A DNA stretch of 64,000 nucleotides from Modicisalibacter radicis. Lineage in GTDB: Bacteria; Pseudomonadota; Gammaproteobacteria; Pseudomonadales; Halomonadaceae. The position numbers and the translations under genes are program-made. The DNA is taken from positions 124,001-188,000 of the forward strand of contig NZ_CAAHFN010000098.1 in assembly GCF_900961225.1 (NCBI RefSeq), written 5' to 3'. The notes beneath the pieces were generated by a model that had not been told where the DNA came from, made no database searches, and worked only from the letters and a program-made list of their open reading frames with translations. Shown here piece by piece: positions 1-8,003 of this stretch; the first letter of the stretch is position 1, and every line of letters starts with the position of its first letter.

Positions 1-175
1 GCGCCACTCCGGTGGCGATGGCCAGCGCCATGGACAACGGCACGGCGACGATGCCGATGGTCAGCCCCGCGAGCAGATCGCTGCGCAGCTCGTGCGTGCC
101 ATATCCCTCCCGCCAGGCCTCTCGCAGTCCCGTGGCCATGCGGGGCCATGCCCAGCGTCGCTCGTCGTCACTCAT
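1..175 (-). CDS. SulP-family anion permease, N-terminal part (cut by window edge)
   Basis: Only the first 58 codons are in the window; the rest lies beyond base 1. The start ATG is at 175 on the minus strand. After a charged cytoplasmic lead (MSDDERRW...) comes the segment SDLLAGLTIGIVAVPLSMAL, which closely matches the first transmembrane helix of SulP/SLC26 sulfate or bicarbonate permeases (usual form: D-L-x-A-G-x-T-x-G-x-x-x-x-P). The family moves inorganic anions across the inner membrane. The gene is divergent from ribonuclease Z with about 130 bases between. The substrate, and whether a C-terminal STAS domain follows, cannot be seen. Family call is by recognition of the motif; confidence is limited by the truncation. 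Confidence 0.75.
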   Translation of the reverse strand, partial: MSDDERRWAWPRMATGLREAWREGYGTHELRSDLLAGLTIGIVAVPLSMALAIATGVA

Positions 176-308
176 CGTCGCGTCTGCCTCTATCGAGTCG
201 GGAAAGGGAAGATGTTACCAACCCACGACCGTGATGCGCTGCGGCATTTTTACCGTTCCAGCCGCTTGACCCACAATGATCCTCCACGTTTTCGACAGGC
301 GAGCCCGT

Positions 309-1346
309 ATGCACCTTCAGTTTCTGGGTACTTCCGGCGGGGTGCCCACCAAATCGCGCAACGTCTCGGCCCTGGCGTTGCGGCCGGACAGCGGCCGGGG
401 CTGGTATCTGGTCGATTGCGGCGAGGCCACCCAGCATCAGCTGCTGCGCACTCCGTTGAGCCTGGTCAAGCTCGAGGCGATCCTGATCACTCACCAGCAT
501 GGCGATCACTGCTACGGCCTGCCGGGGTTGCTGGCCAGCGCCTCGATGGCCGGTCGCACAAGGCCGTTGACCATCGTCGGGCCGCAGGCGATCGGCGATT
601 TTCTCGATGCCGTGAAGACGACCACCGGCTTGCATTTGAGCTTCCCGCTGGCCTTCGTCGATGCCGGGACGCTGACCGGGCCGCTCGAACTGGCCGACTT
701 CAGCGTCGAGGGCGCCGCGCTTTCCCATGGCGTCGCCTGCTATGCCTATGCGTTCAGCGAACGCCATGTCGAGCGCAAGCTGGATCGCCAACGGCTGCAG
801 GCGCGCGGCGTCGAGCCGGGGCCGCTATGGGGCCGCTTGCAGCAGGGCGAGGACGTCGAGCTGGCCGATGGCACGCGCCTCGCCAGCGCCGAGGTGCTGC
901 TGGCTGGCCGCCGCCCGCGCAAGGTCGTGATCGGCGGTGACAACGACACGCCGGCGCTGCTTGCCCGGTTGTGCGAAGGGGCCGACGTACTCGTCCATGA
1001 GGCGACCTACACTGAAACGGTCGTCGCCCGGCTGGGCACCGACAATCGGCACAGCACGGCGGCGCGTATCGCCGCCTTCGCCCAGGCGCAGGGAGTGCCC
1101 CACTTGCTGCTCACCCACTTCAGTCCGCGTTACGGCTATGCCCCCGATGCCGCATCCTCGATCGCCGATATCGAACGGGAGGCACGGGCGCAGTACACCG
1201 GCGATCTGGCGCTGGCCGATGATTTCGCTGTCTACTCGCTATCGCGGGAAGGCGTACTTGGTCAGTCGGACCAGGGGCGACGGCCCCCGCGTCACGCGGT
1301 GCTGCACGATGCCACTCGGCACAACGACGAACAGGGAGCGCCATGA
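309..1346 (+). CDS. rnz: Ribonuclease Z (tRNA 3' processing endonuclease)
   Basis: A 345-residue metallo-beta-lactamase-fold nuclease (EC 3.1.26.11) that removes 3' trailers from tRNA precursors in the cytoplasm. The N-terminus MHLQFLGTSGGVPTKSRN is the classical RNase Z opening. The Zn-binding motif THQHGDH lies at residues 61-67 (H62, H64, D66, H67). Further metal-site segments are visible as SHGV in the middle, GGDND about residue 212 and LTHFSPRY near the C-terminus. I chose ATG 309 rather than the in-frame ATG at 276 because family homology begins exactly there and an AGGCGAG-like ribosome site precedes it. The stop overlaps the next gene's start by four bases (ATGA), so the two are translationally coupled. 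Length is normal for the short (ElaC) form. Confidence 0.93.
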   Translation: MHLQFLGTSGGVPTKSRNVSALALRPDSGRGWYLVDCGEATQHQLLRTPLSLVKLEAILITHQHGDHCYGLPGLLASASMAGRTRPLTIVGPQAIGDFLDAVKTTTGLHLSFPLAFVDAGTLTGPLELADFSVEGAALSHGVACYAYAFSERHVERKLDRQRLQARGVEPGPLWGRLQQGEDVELADGTRLASAEVLLAGRRPRKVVIGGDNDTPALLARLCEGADVLVHEATYTETVVARLGTDNRHSTAARIAAFAQAQGVPHLLLTHFSPRYGYAPDAASSIADIEREARAQYTGDLALADDFAVYSLSREGVLGQSDQGRRPPRHAVLHDATRHNDEQGAP

Positions 1347-1957
1347 GCCGATCGACCAGCATCTGGAACATGACGCTCGGCGGCTTTCGCGATGCCATCG
1401 AGTCGCGCTCGACGCCGGGGTGCGGGGCGGCCGCGGCTTCCTCGGCCGTCATGGGGTTGGCCCTTGTGCTCAAGGGGCTGCGCATCACCGATGACAAGCA
1501 CCCCGACGCCGCGCGTGGCGAATTGATCGCCCGCGGCGATGCGCAACTGGCCGAACTGGTCCGTTATGCCGACGAGGATGTCGACGCCTTCAATGCCTAT
1601 CTTGCCGCCGTCAAGCGCCCCCGGGACAGCGACGCTGAAAAGCGCACGCGCGAGCGGGCCATTCAGGCCGCCGCCGAACGCGCCAACCGGGTGCCGCTGG
1701 CAACGGCGCGCTGCTGCCTCGAGGCACTGAAACTTGCTGGCAGGGCGCTGGAGAAGACCGCCGGCAACCTGCATAGCGACACCCTGGCGGGCGGATTGAT
1801 GCTGCACGCCGCGCTGTCGTCGGTATTGACCAACGTCGATGCCAACCTGGCCAGCCTGCATGACGACACGGAACGCGAGTCCATGGCGGCGGAGCGACAT
1901 GCGTTGCAGGGGCGAGCCGACCGTCAGCGCGAAAGATTGTTGGCCTGCGCGGCGTAA
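1343..1957 (+). CDS. Cyclodeaminase/cyclohydrolase-family protein (FTCD C-terminal-like)
   Basis: A 204-residue all-helical protein resembling the formimidotetrahydrofolate cyclodeaminase domain and its bacterial methenyl-THF cyclohydrolase relatives. The N-terminal segment at residues 21-45 (SRSTPGCGAAAASSAVMG...) corresponds to the family's TPGGGS-A-A-x-x-GALG folate-binding loop, although the normal Gly-Gly-Gly-Ser is changed to Gly-Cys-Gly-Ala. Known members act on one-carbon folates. Whether the altered loop still binds folate cannot be said. The start ATG at 1343 overlaps the rnz stop (ATGA), so it is an operon partner of rnz. The following gene (ybaK) is convergent, only 7 bases away. 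The family assignment is fairly secure; the precise reaction is inferred. Confidence 0.75.
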   Translation: MSRSTSIWNMTLGGFRDAIESRSTPGCGAAAASSAVMGLALVLKGLRITDDKHPDAARGELIARGDAQLAELVRYADEDVDAFNAYLAAVKRPRDSDAEKRTRERAIQAAAERANRVPLATARCCLEALKLAGRALEKTAGNLHSDTLAGGLMLHAALSSVLTNVDANLASLHDDTERESMAAERHALQGRADRQRERLLACAA

Positions 1958-1964
1958 GGGGGTG

Positions 1965-2432
1965 TCAGGGCGGCGTCCTGCAGACGTCCACCCACTCGGC
2001 CCGGGTCAGTGCGGCCAGCCGTTCGGGCGCGATGCGTACCGCGCTCCGGGGAGTGCCGGCGGCGGGCAGCACCTCGTCGAAGTCACGCAGCGATTCGTCG
2101 CAATACACCGGTAGCGGGGTGGCCAACCCGAACGGACATACGCCGCCGACCGGATGTCCGGTCAGGTCCTGTACCGTCCGGGCATCGAGCATTTTGGCCT
2201 TGGCGGCGAAGGCCTCGCGTATCTTGCGATTGTCGATACGTGCATCGCCGCTCGCCACGATCAGTACACTGCGCTCGCCTACCCGAAAGAGCAGTGTCTT
2301 GGCGATCTGGCCGGGTTCGACCCCGTGGGCTTCGGCGGCCAGCGCAACCGTGGCGGTGCTGGTGGCCAGTTCGATGACGACGATATCCGGGGCCTGGTCA
2401 GCGAGATGGCTGCGTACGGATTGCAGGCTCAT
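1965..2432 (-). CDS. ybaK: YbaK/EbsC-family aminoacyl-tRNA deacylase
   Basis: A 155-residue protein of the YbaK/ProX editing family, which hydrolyses mischarged aminoacyl-tRNA (typically Cys-tRNA(Pro)) in trans in the cytoplasm. The core shows the family pattern: QIAKTLLFRVGERSVLIVAS around residues 42-61 (the K-T-L-x-F segment with the catalytic Lys), then a Gly-rich loop TGHPVGGVCPFGL, then a C-terminal region that follows the YbaK fold. The start at 2432 follows an AAGGAGAA ribosome site about 7 bases upstream; the longer in-frame extension to 2723 runs into the upstream gene and is not coding. It lies downstream of, and on the same strand as, the Stealth gene, about 110 bases apart. Exact tRNA specificity is not determined. 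Confidence 0.85.
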   Translation of the reverse strand: MSLQSVRSHLADQAPDIVVIELATSTATVALAAEAHGVEPGQIAKTLLFRVGERSVLIVASGDARIDNRKIREAFAAKAKMLDARTVQDLTGHPVGGVCPFGLATPLPVYCDESLRDFDEVLPAAGTPRSAVRIAPERLAALTRAEWVDVCRTPP

Positions 2433-2541
2433 CAGGGGGTTCTCCTTGGGCCGAAGGCAGCCCCGGGCGGTATCCGGGGCATGACATCCAATGATGCGCG
2501 CCGAGCCCGGGGGATAAAAGGCGCGGCCGCGCGGGCATGTT

Positions 2542-3543
2542 CTAGCGCTCGAACGCGGACTTGGCAGGAAACAGCTTGGCCAGGCTGGTGTTGATGCTGG
2601 CCTTGACGGTCTCGAAGTCGTCGATATCGGCATCGTTGATGGTGAGGAGGGCCGTTTTCTGCGACTCGATGAAAGCCGATACCTCAAGGTAATTGTCGTT
2701 GGCGATTTCGTAATAGGTGCCATGCTTGCGAGGCGTCGTCGGGCTGAACCGGCCGTTGACCAGGTGATGATAACGAAACAGGTAATGATTGGTGTCGCTG
2801 GTCAGACGAAATCGTGACCGGCAGGTCCTGGCCATCTCGTCGCCGAAGGCGGCCCAGGTTTCCTGCAGGTTCGACTTCAGGTAGGGCTGGGGAAGGTGAG
2901 GTTCCTGGAAGCCGGTAAAGCGCGGCCAGGGGAGAAGGAGCAGGGTTCTGGCGAGATGTTGCCGATAAGCGGGGCTGAACCATTTGCCGAGATGTTTTTT
3001 CATTGTCGTGCGTTTGTCGAATCGGCGGTTGAGCAGCTTCATGTTGTTCATCAGCACCGGTGACAGGCCATCCCCGGAATAGGCATTGAGAATCGCGAAA
3101 TCCCGGGGCAGGCCCCGATGGAACAGCATTTCCGGATCCAGCCGATCGATCACGAAAAAGTCGTCGTTGAAGAGCACGAAGTGTTCGGCAAGTGACTCGA
3201 GGTGAACGAGGTTGAGTTCCAGTACCCGCGAATTGAAGGTCGGCAGGTAACATGCGTCGATGTAATCGGCGTGCCGGACGATGTTCAGCCTGGGATGTCG
3301 CGGGTTGAGCCAGGCCGGCAGATGGCCGTAGGTCACGAAATGGATGCGATTGACCCAGGGGGCGTACTTTTCGACACCGCGAAACCAGTATCGAAGGTTG
3401 TCCCAATCCCGGTATCGCCCCGGGCTGAAGTCGGCGATCTCGCGGTACTTTTCGGAGGCGGCGGTTTCCTTGTATTGCCGTTGCCAATCGGGGTCAGAGG
3501 GGTCGAGCCAGGTTATGACGAAATCTATTTTTCTTGCACTCAT
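2542..3543 (-). CDS. Stealth-family sugar-phosphate transferase (capsule/exopolysaccharide)
   Basis: A 333-residue protein with the conserved regions of the Stealth family, which includes bacterial capsular hexose-1-phosphate transferases and the catalytic part of the eukaryotic GlcNAc-1-phosphotransferase. CR1 is at residues 6-20 (IDFVITWLDPSDPDW). CR2 begins near RYWFRGVEKYAPWVNRIHFV and continues through HLPAWLN and the acidic cluster FVLFNDDFF around residue 125. CR3/CR4-like segments follow (LQETWAAFGDE, NHYLFRYHH). Such enzymes transfer a sugar phosphate from a nucleotide sugar to a surface glycan. No other capsule genes lie next to it, so it may be an orphan modifier. It is followed on the same strand by ybaK and preceded by an AT-rich 268-base gap. 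Substrate unknown. Confidence 0.88.
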   Translation of the reverse strand: MSARKIDFVITWLDPSDPDWQRQYKETAASEKYREIADFSPGRYRDWDNLRYWFRGVEKYAPWVNRIHFVTYGHLPAWLNPRHPRLNIVRHADYIDACYLPTFNSRVLELNLVHLESLAEHFVLFNDDFFVIDRLDPEMLFHRGLPRDFAILNAYSGDGLSPVLMNNMKLLNRRFDKRTTMKKHLGKWFSPAYRQHLARTLLLLPWPRFTGFQEPHLPQPYLKSNLQETWAAFGDEMARTCRSRFRLTSDTNHYLFRYHHLVNGRFSPTTPRKHGTYYEIANDNYLEVSAFIESQKTALLTINDADIDDFETVKASINTSLAKLFPAKSAFER

Positions 3544-3811
3544 TCGTCCATCTCTCGTATCAGGTCACTTTCATGGTGAAACCCTTCCCCTGTCCGACTT
3601 TATTTGTACGTTTTAATTATTTTTTACCAGATAGCTTGGTGCTGGTGAGTCCGGCAATTTTAGTGCTTCTTGAATAGGGCATTTCATCCAGGAAACGCTT
3701 TTTCTTCAAGTTGTCATCAAAAGATCATTTGCAGTTATTCACTGTCAAGCTATGTGCTGCACATGGCTGTCGCTGGGAGGTTTATTCTGCAGCGCGAGAG
3801 TCAGGGCCATG
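3544..3811. other. AT-rich intergenic region
   Basis: This 268-base stretch between two minus-strand genes is visibly AT-richer than its surroundings (long T and A runs near 3600-3640 and 3700-3760). It must hold the promoter of the Stealth gene and the 3' end of the flavoprotein transcript. I see no convincing ORF, hairpin terminator or repeat in it. Confidence 0.5.
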
Positions 3812-4561
3812 TCAGATGCGCCAACGCAGCGGATGAGTCTGGCGGAGCACGCCGTCTGCGTCCCAATCCTGCCAGCCGGTAAAAGGAATCGACGCCTCGT
3901 TGGCGAGCCCGTCGAGACGTTCCTTCCAACGCTGCTTGTCGGCTTCGAGTTGCCGGCGGAAGGCCGCGTCGGCCTGATAGCTGAGCCCGCCCCCCTGGAC
4001 GCCGTAGGTCAGTTGCGGAGCCAGTACCTCGAATCCGACGTAATACAGCGAACAGTGAATGGGCCACATCAGCGCGGTGATATCGCCGCTGCGCCCCCAC
4101 GGCGAGAAGGTCGCCCCTGGAGCGCCGGTGGTCACCGAGCAGATGGCGCGCTTGCCGCGCAGCGGGCCACGGTCGAAGCGTCGCTGGCCGGAATACAGGC
4201 CACCATAGACGAAGACCCGGTCGAACCAGCCCTTGAGCATCGCCGGTGGCCCGTGCCACCACAGCGGAAACTGCAGGATCACCAGGTCGGCGCGTTGCAC
4301 GCGCTCGATTTCGCGCTGCACGTCGCCCGCCAGTGTCGCCGTCTCGAAATGATGGCGTTGTTCGGTCAGCGCGGAAAAATAGCTCCTGTCGACGCGCGAG
4401 GCGAAATGTTCGGGGCGTTCCACCGGGTCGAAGCCTTGGCCGTACAGGTCGGAGACATCGATCCGATGGCCGGCGCCTGCCAGCACTTCAATGGCGGCCG
4501 CCTTGAGCGCGGCGTTGAATGACCGGGGTTCGGGGTGGCAATGGACGATCAGGATCTGCAT
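3812..4561 (-). CDS. NAD(P)H-dependent oxidoreductase, flavodoxin-fold (NQO/KefF-like)
   Basis: A 249-residue soluble flavoprotein of the NAD(P)H quinone reductase/modulator-of-drug-activity family. The N-terminus MQILIVHCHPEPRSFNAAL is the typical first strand plus phosphate-binding loop (HxHPxxxSFN). Residues 92-120 carry the diagnostic ADLVILQFPLWWHGPPAMLK segment, followed by GWFDRVFVYG, which form the FMN/FAD contacts and dimer interface. The family performs two-electron reduction of quinones or similar electrophiles. It is divergently transcribed from a LysR-type gene (start 4689) across about 127 bases, a layout in which the LysR product usually controls the enzyme. The inducer and true substrate are unknown. 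Confidence 0.88.
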   Translation of the reverse strand: MQILIVHCHPEPRSFNAALKAAAIEVLAGAGHRIDVSDLYGQGFDPVERPEHFASRVDRSYFSALTEQRHHFETATLAGDVQREIERVQRADLVILQFPLWWHGPPAMLKGWFDRVFVYGGLYSGQRRFDRGPLRGKRAICSVTTGAPGATFSPWGRSGDITALMWPIHCSLYYVGFEVLAPQLTYGVQGGGLSYQADAAFRRQLEADKQRWKERLDGLANEASIPFTGWQDWDADGVLRQTHPLRWRI

Positions 4562-4688
4562 GGGGCGTTCCCTCGAGATGGCGGTTGCCCTACGCTAGTC
4601 GTTGCGAAATTGGATGGACATTCTCAAGAAATTAAAATCAGGCTTGCAGACTTGCACACTTCGCCTCGAACGAAAAAGGAAGACGGGC

Positions 4689-5579
4689 ATGACTGAGCGC
4701 ATGGGGCGTTGGGACGACCTGCGTATCGCGCTGGCGATCGCCGAGTCGGGGTCGCTCGCCGGGGCGGCGCGAAGGCTGGGGGTCAACCATGCCACGGTCT
4801 TTCGCCGGCTGGGCGAACTCGAACGCCAGTTGGGGGTGCGGTTGTTCGAGCGCTCGCGCGGTGGCTATGTGGCGACACCGGCCGGTGAGGATCTGGCCGC
4901 GACAGCGGCACGGGTCGCCGGGGAGGTCGCCGATGCCGAGCGGCGCGTGCTGGGTCAGGACCTGGCGCTCTCGGGCACGCTGCGCATCACCACCACCGAT
5001 ACGCTGCTGGCTGGGCTGCTGACGCCGCTGTTCGCTCGGTTCCGCGCGGCGCATCCTCGGATCGTGCTGGAGGTCGTGGTATCCAACCGCACCCTGAATA
5101 TCAGTCGACGCGACGCGGACATCGCCATTCGACCCACGTTGACGCCGCCCGAGACGCTGGTCGGGCGCCGTGTGGGGCGCATTGCCCAGGCCAGCTACAC
5201 GCGGGCCGACCGCCATGCCGAGCCCGCCTGCCCGGCGTGGATCGGCCCCGATCCGCATCTGGGGTATCCGGTGCTGGAAGCCTGGATGGCCCGCCAGGGC
5301 CACGACGCGCGGGTCGTGTATCGGGTGGATAGCATGCTCGCCATGCAGTCTGCCGTGCAAAATGGCATGGGCTGTGGCGTGTTGCCGTGCTATCTCGCCG
5401 ATGCCGATTGCAGTCTGCAGCGCCTGGGGGAGCCCATCGACGAACTGGCCATCGATCTTTGGTTGCTCACCCACCCCGACCTGCGCCGTACGGCACGCGT
5501 CCGAGCACTCTTCGGGTTTCTGGCCGAGTCGCTGGAAGCCGATGGTCTGCGCCTGGCGGGGACCGCTCATCGCGTGTGA
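4689..5579 (+). CDS. LysR-family transcriptional regulator
   Basis: A 296-residue LysR-type regulator. The N-terminal winged helix covers about residues 6-65, with the recognition helix in GSLAGAARRLGVNHATVFRR, then the linker helix and a periplasmic-binding-like effector domain. ATG 4689 is preceded by an AAGGAAG ribosome site; an upstream in-frame ATG at 4602 would add 29 residues without homology and run into the promoter region. The HTH sequence (VNHATVFRRLGELERQLGVR) is of the subgroup usually encoded beside small oxidoreductases. It is divergent from the flavodoxin-fold oxidoreductase at 3812-4561 and is its probable regulator. Effector unknown. Confidence 0.9.
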   Translation: MTERMGRWDDLRIALAIAESGSLAGAARRLGVNHATVFRRLGELERQLGVRLFERSRGGYVATPAGEDLAATAARVAGEVADAERRVLGQDLALSGTLRITTTDTLLAGLLTPLFARFRAAHPRIVLEVVVSNRTLNISRRDADIAIRPTLTPPETLVGRRVGRIAQASYTRADRHAEPACPAWIGPDPHLGYPVLEAWMARQGHDARVVYRVDSMLAMQSAVQNGMGCGVLPCYLADADCSLQRLGEPIDELAIDLWLLTHPDLRRTARVRALFGFLAESLEADGLRLAGTAHRV

Positions 5580-5852
5580 CGTCGCGCAGCCCGTAGGGGG
5601 CTTTGCGGATTCGTTATCGTGGTATTCCAGCGGGGCCGCGTCCCGGATTACTTCAGGATTAGCTGATTTACTGCCAGGGATTAAGGCGTAGTTATTTATA
5701 CTTACTGTGTGGCTGGCTATTTGTTGTCAGCTTTCTCAGGTGGACTTATTTAAAGCTTCGCAGTATAACATTTGTTAACAAAATTTTCTGATAGTTAACC
5801 ATGGTGCATGGATAAGCGGTTTCCAGAAGTTAATTATAGTTAGGTGATAGCC
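5580..5852. other. AT-rich intergenic region upstream of acyltransferase
   Basis: About 270 bases between the LysR gene and the acyltransferase. From about 5640 onward the sequence becomes clearly AT-rich (for example runs around 5690-5840) and so matches the acyltransferase gene rather than the GC-rich left flank, marking a composition boundary. I see no further gene. Confidence 0.5.
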
Positions 5853-7820
5853 TTGCGATATCGCACCGAGGTGGACGGATTAAGAGCAATAGCGGTCTCT
5901 ACTGTCTTGGCGTTCCACTTTTTTCCGGATCTTGTTCCTCTGGGGTACTTGGGGGTTGATCTGTTTTTTGTGATATCGGGGTTCTTGATTTCGACTTATA
6001 TTATCGAGGAAGATTTAAAATCTTCATTTTCGTATAAGAAGTTTTATTGGCGCAGGGTCAGGCGTATCCTGCCAGCGACGCTGGCATTTCTCCTGGTGAC
6101 TTCGTTGTTTTCATATTACGTTCTGACACCGCCGGATTTGGTCAAGTTTGCGAAAAGCTTGATCGCGACTTTGACTTTTTCCGCTAACATGTATTTTTGG
6201 CGTACAGGAGGGTACTTTGGAGACGTCGATGCGCTGAAGCCGCTTTTGCACATGTGGTCATTGGGAGTGGAAGAGCAGTTCTATCTGGTTTTTCCATTTG
6301 TTTTAGTTTCGATCATGTCTGTATTCAGGGGGCACAAAAGGCTCGTTGTTGCTGTCGTTTTCGTGATCGCTTTTTTATCTTTTGTTGCCAATTTGTTCCT
6401 TGTTCATATAGGCGGCAGTAATCCTGCGTTTTTCTTGTTGCCGGCGAGGGCCTGGCAATTTGGGGCCGGTGTATTGGCTGCTTTCGCTTTCAGAGAGAGC
6501 AAGGGCGAGACAGGCGTGGTGAATACCTACGTAGCATTGTCTTTGGTGGGCGTGGGGTTTTTATTACCTATTCCTGGATTGCCGGTGGCGGTATTGGTCA
6601 CGCTTGGATTAGGTCTTTTTCTCTCGCAGCGCCATTGCCCGGCACTGTTTCCAATGCGCCTCTTGACTTGTGGCTCGGTAAGAAAAATCGGACTGATGTC
6701 CTTTTCGATCTATTTATGGCATTGGCCGGTGCTGGTCTTTATCAAATATTTTACGATAGCGCCGCCATCGCTACCGTTGCTTGTGCTGGGGCTGTTGACG
6801 ACTGTTGCCCTGGCATGGGCGAGTTATCGATTCGTCGAGGTACCCTTTCGTCGACAACTGACACCCAAGATTGTCCTTGTATCGATATCGTCGAGTGTGA
6901 TGGCAATGGCGCTGTTAGTCACAGGGATCTTGACTTCGCAGGGGTTTCGGTGGCGTCATCCGGAACTCGTCAATATGATTGCAAGCGCCACGCAGAGCAA
7001 CTACCGCTGCCCGCTCAATTCTTATGTTACCTATGGAGGCTCACGCGCCTGCTTTCTCAATGATGAAGTGGAGAGCAATTACAGTGTTGCGTTGATCGGG
7101 AATTCGCATGCACAAATGTATGCGCCGGCGTTGTCTGCTGTGTTGCGAGAAAGACAGGAAAAAGGAATTCTGATACCGCTTAATGACTGCCTGCCAACTA
7201 TCGATTTGAACATTTCAGTCGAATGCCTTGGCCTGGCAAGAAAAAACTATGCTTCCTATCGTGACGACGAACAAATCAAGACGGTAATATTTGCCATGAC
7301 CTGGTACGCGGACTTCTGGGTGGATGAGACGGGTAATAAGATAGATGATCCATTCAGGCTGCAGGTGGCGAGTTCCATTCTGAATCTAGTCAAGCAAATG
7401 GAGGAGGCGGGCAAGGAAGTATTCCTGATAGGACCTATACAGATACCGGGCACCGATCTTGCATCGACGCTTAGTCGTGAGCTGATGCTCAAGGGCGCTG
7501 ATGTCGAGACCATCTTGGGAGAGCTCAAGGTTTCACGTATCGACTTCGACAAGGAATTTGGCGATGTTGTCACCTTTTTAACACGAAGTCTGGGTGAGCA
7601 TTTTATTGCACCCGACAAGTTGCTTTGCGATGATTATTATTGTTTCTTTGGCAATGATTCCACTATGTTTTTCGCCGATTCAAGCCATTTGAGTGCTGGC
7701 GGTGCACGTTTGATGACACCTATCTTTGACCAGATTCTGGGTAGCGCCACAATTCCCCTGAAAACCGTTACGTCGTCTCTTCGAAGTTGCACTCGGCGTC
7801 CAGATCATGGGTGGCAGTGA
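5853..7820 (+). CDS. Acyltransferase-3 (OafA/YrhL) with C-terminal SGNH domain
   Basis: A roughly 655-residue inner-membrane O-acyltransferase. The N-terminal acyltransferase-3 domain (about 10 helices, residues 1-370) begins with the typical YRTEVDGLRAIAV, continues with GYLGVDLFFVISGFLIS and the RRVRRILPA motif, and has the signature HMWSLGVEEQFYL. A periplasmic SGNH domain follows, with a block I-like ALIGNSHAQMY near residue 415 and the D-x-x-H pair in DSSHLSAGG near residue 610. Such proteins acetylate O-antigen, exopolysaccharide or peptidoglycan. I prefer the TTG at 5853 because AGGTG (5842-5846) sits 6 bases upstream and homology begins there; GTG 5844 is the alternative. The gene uses many A/T third codon positions unlike its neighbours, suggesting transfer. 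Confidence 0.9.
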   Translation: MRYRTEVDGLRAIAVSTVLAFHFFPDLVPLGYLGVDLFFVISGFLISTYIIEEDLKSSFSYKKFYWRRVRRILPATLAFLLVTSLFSYYVLTPPDLVKFAKSLIATLTFSANMYFWRTGGYFGDVDALKPLLHMWSLGVEEQFYLVFPFVLVSIMSVFRGHKRLVVAVVFVIAFLSFVANLFLVHIGGSNPAFFLLPARAWQFGAGVLAAFAFRESKGETGVVNTYVALSLVGVGFLLPIPGLPVAVLVTLGLGLFLSQRHCPALFPMRLLTCGSVRKIGLMSFSIYLWHWPVLVFIKYFTIAPPSLPLLVLGLLTTVALAWASYRFVEVPFRRQLTPKIVLVSISSSVMAMALLVTGILTSQGFRWRHPELVNMIASATQSNYRCPLNSYVTYGGSRACFLNDEVESNYSVALIGNSHAQMYAPALSAVLRERQEKGILIPLNDCLPTIDLNISVECLGLARKNYASYRDDEQIKTVIFAMTWYADFWVDETGNKIDDPFRLQVASSILNLVKQMEEAGKEVFLIGPIQIPGTDLASTLSRELMLKGADVETILGELKVSRIDFDKEFGDVVTFLTRSLGEHFIAPDKLLCDDYYCFFGNDSTMFFADSSHLSAGGARLMTPIFDQILGSATIPLKTVTSSLRSCTRRPDHGWQ

Positions 7821-8003
7821 ACCAATGCACGGGGCAAGCGTCATGGTTATCTCTGGATCATGGGCGGGCTGGGCTTGCAAGTCGCCCAGGTCGGCGCTTG
7901 CGGCGGGGCCATACAGAGGATAGTAGCGTTTCGCCTCGGTTAGCGGCATGAAATCTGCCAGACTGGCCTCATATACCCCATGAATTCGCAAGAGAGAGCC
8001 TCA

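Noticed and set aside
2515..2541. GC palindrome plus TTTTAT after the Stealth gene as a terminator
   Set aside because: The palindrome has no room for a loop and the T stretch is short and interrupted; evidence too weak to list.
2433..2723. N-terminal extension of the YbaK-like protein
   Set aside because: It would overlap the Stealth gene on the same strand and precede the good ribosome site at the 2432 start.
7680..7991. Minus-strand 103-codon frame across the 3' end of the acyltransferase gene
   Set aside because: Overlaps the coding end of the acyltransferase by about 140 bases, has no ribosome site and no family pattern.
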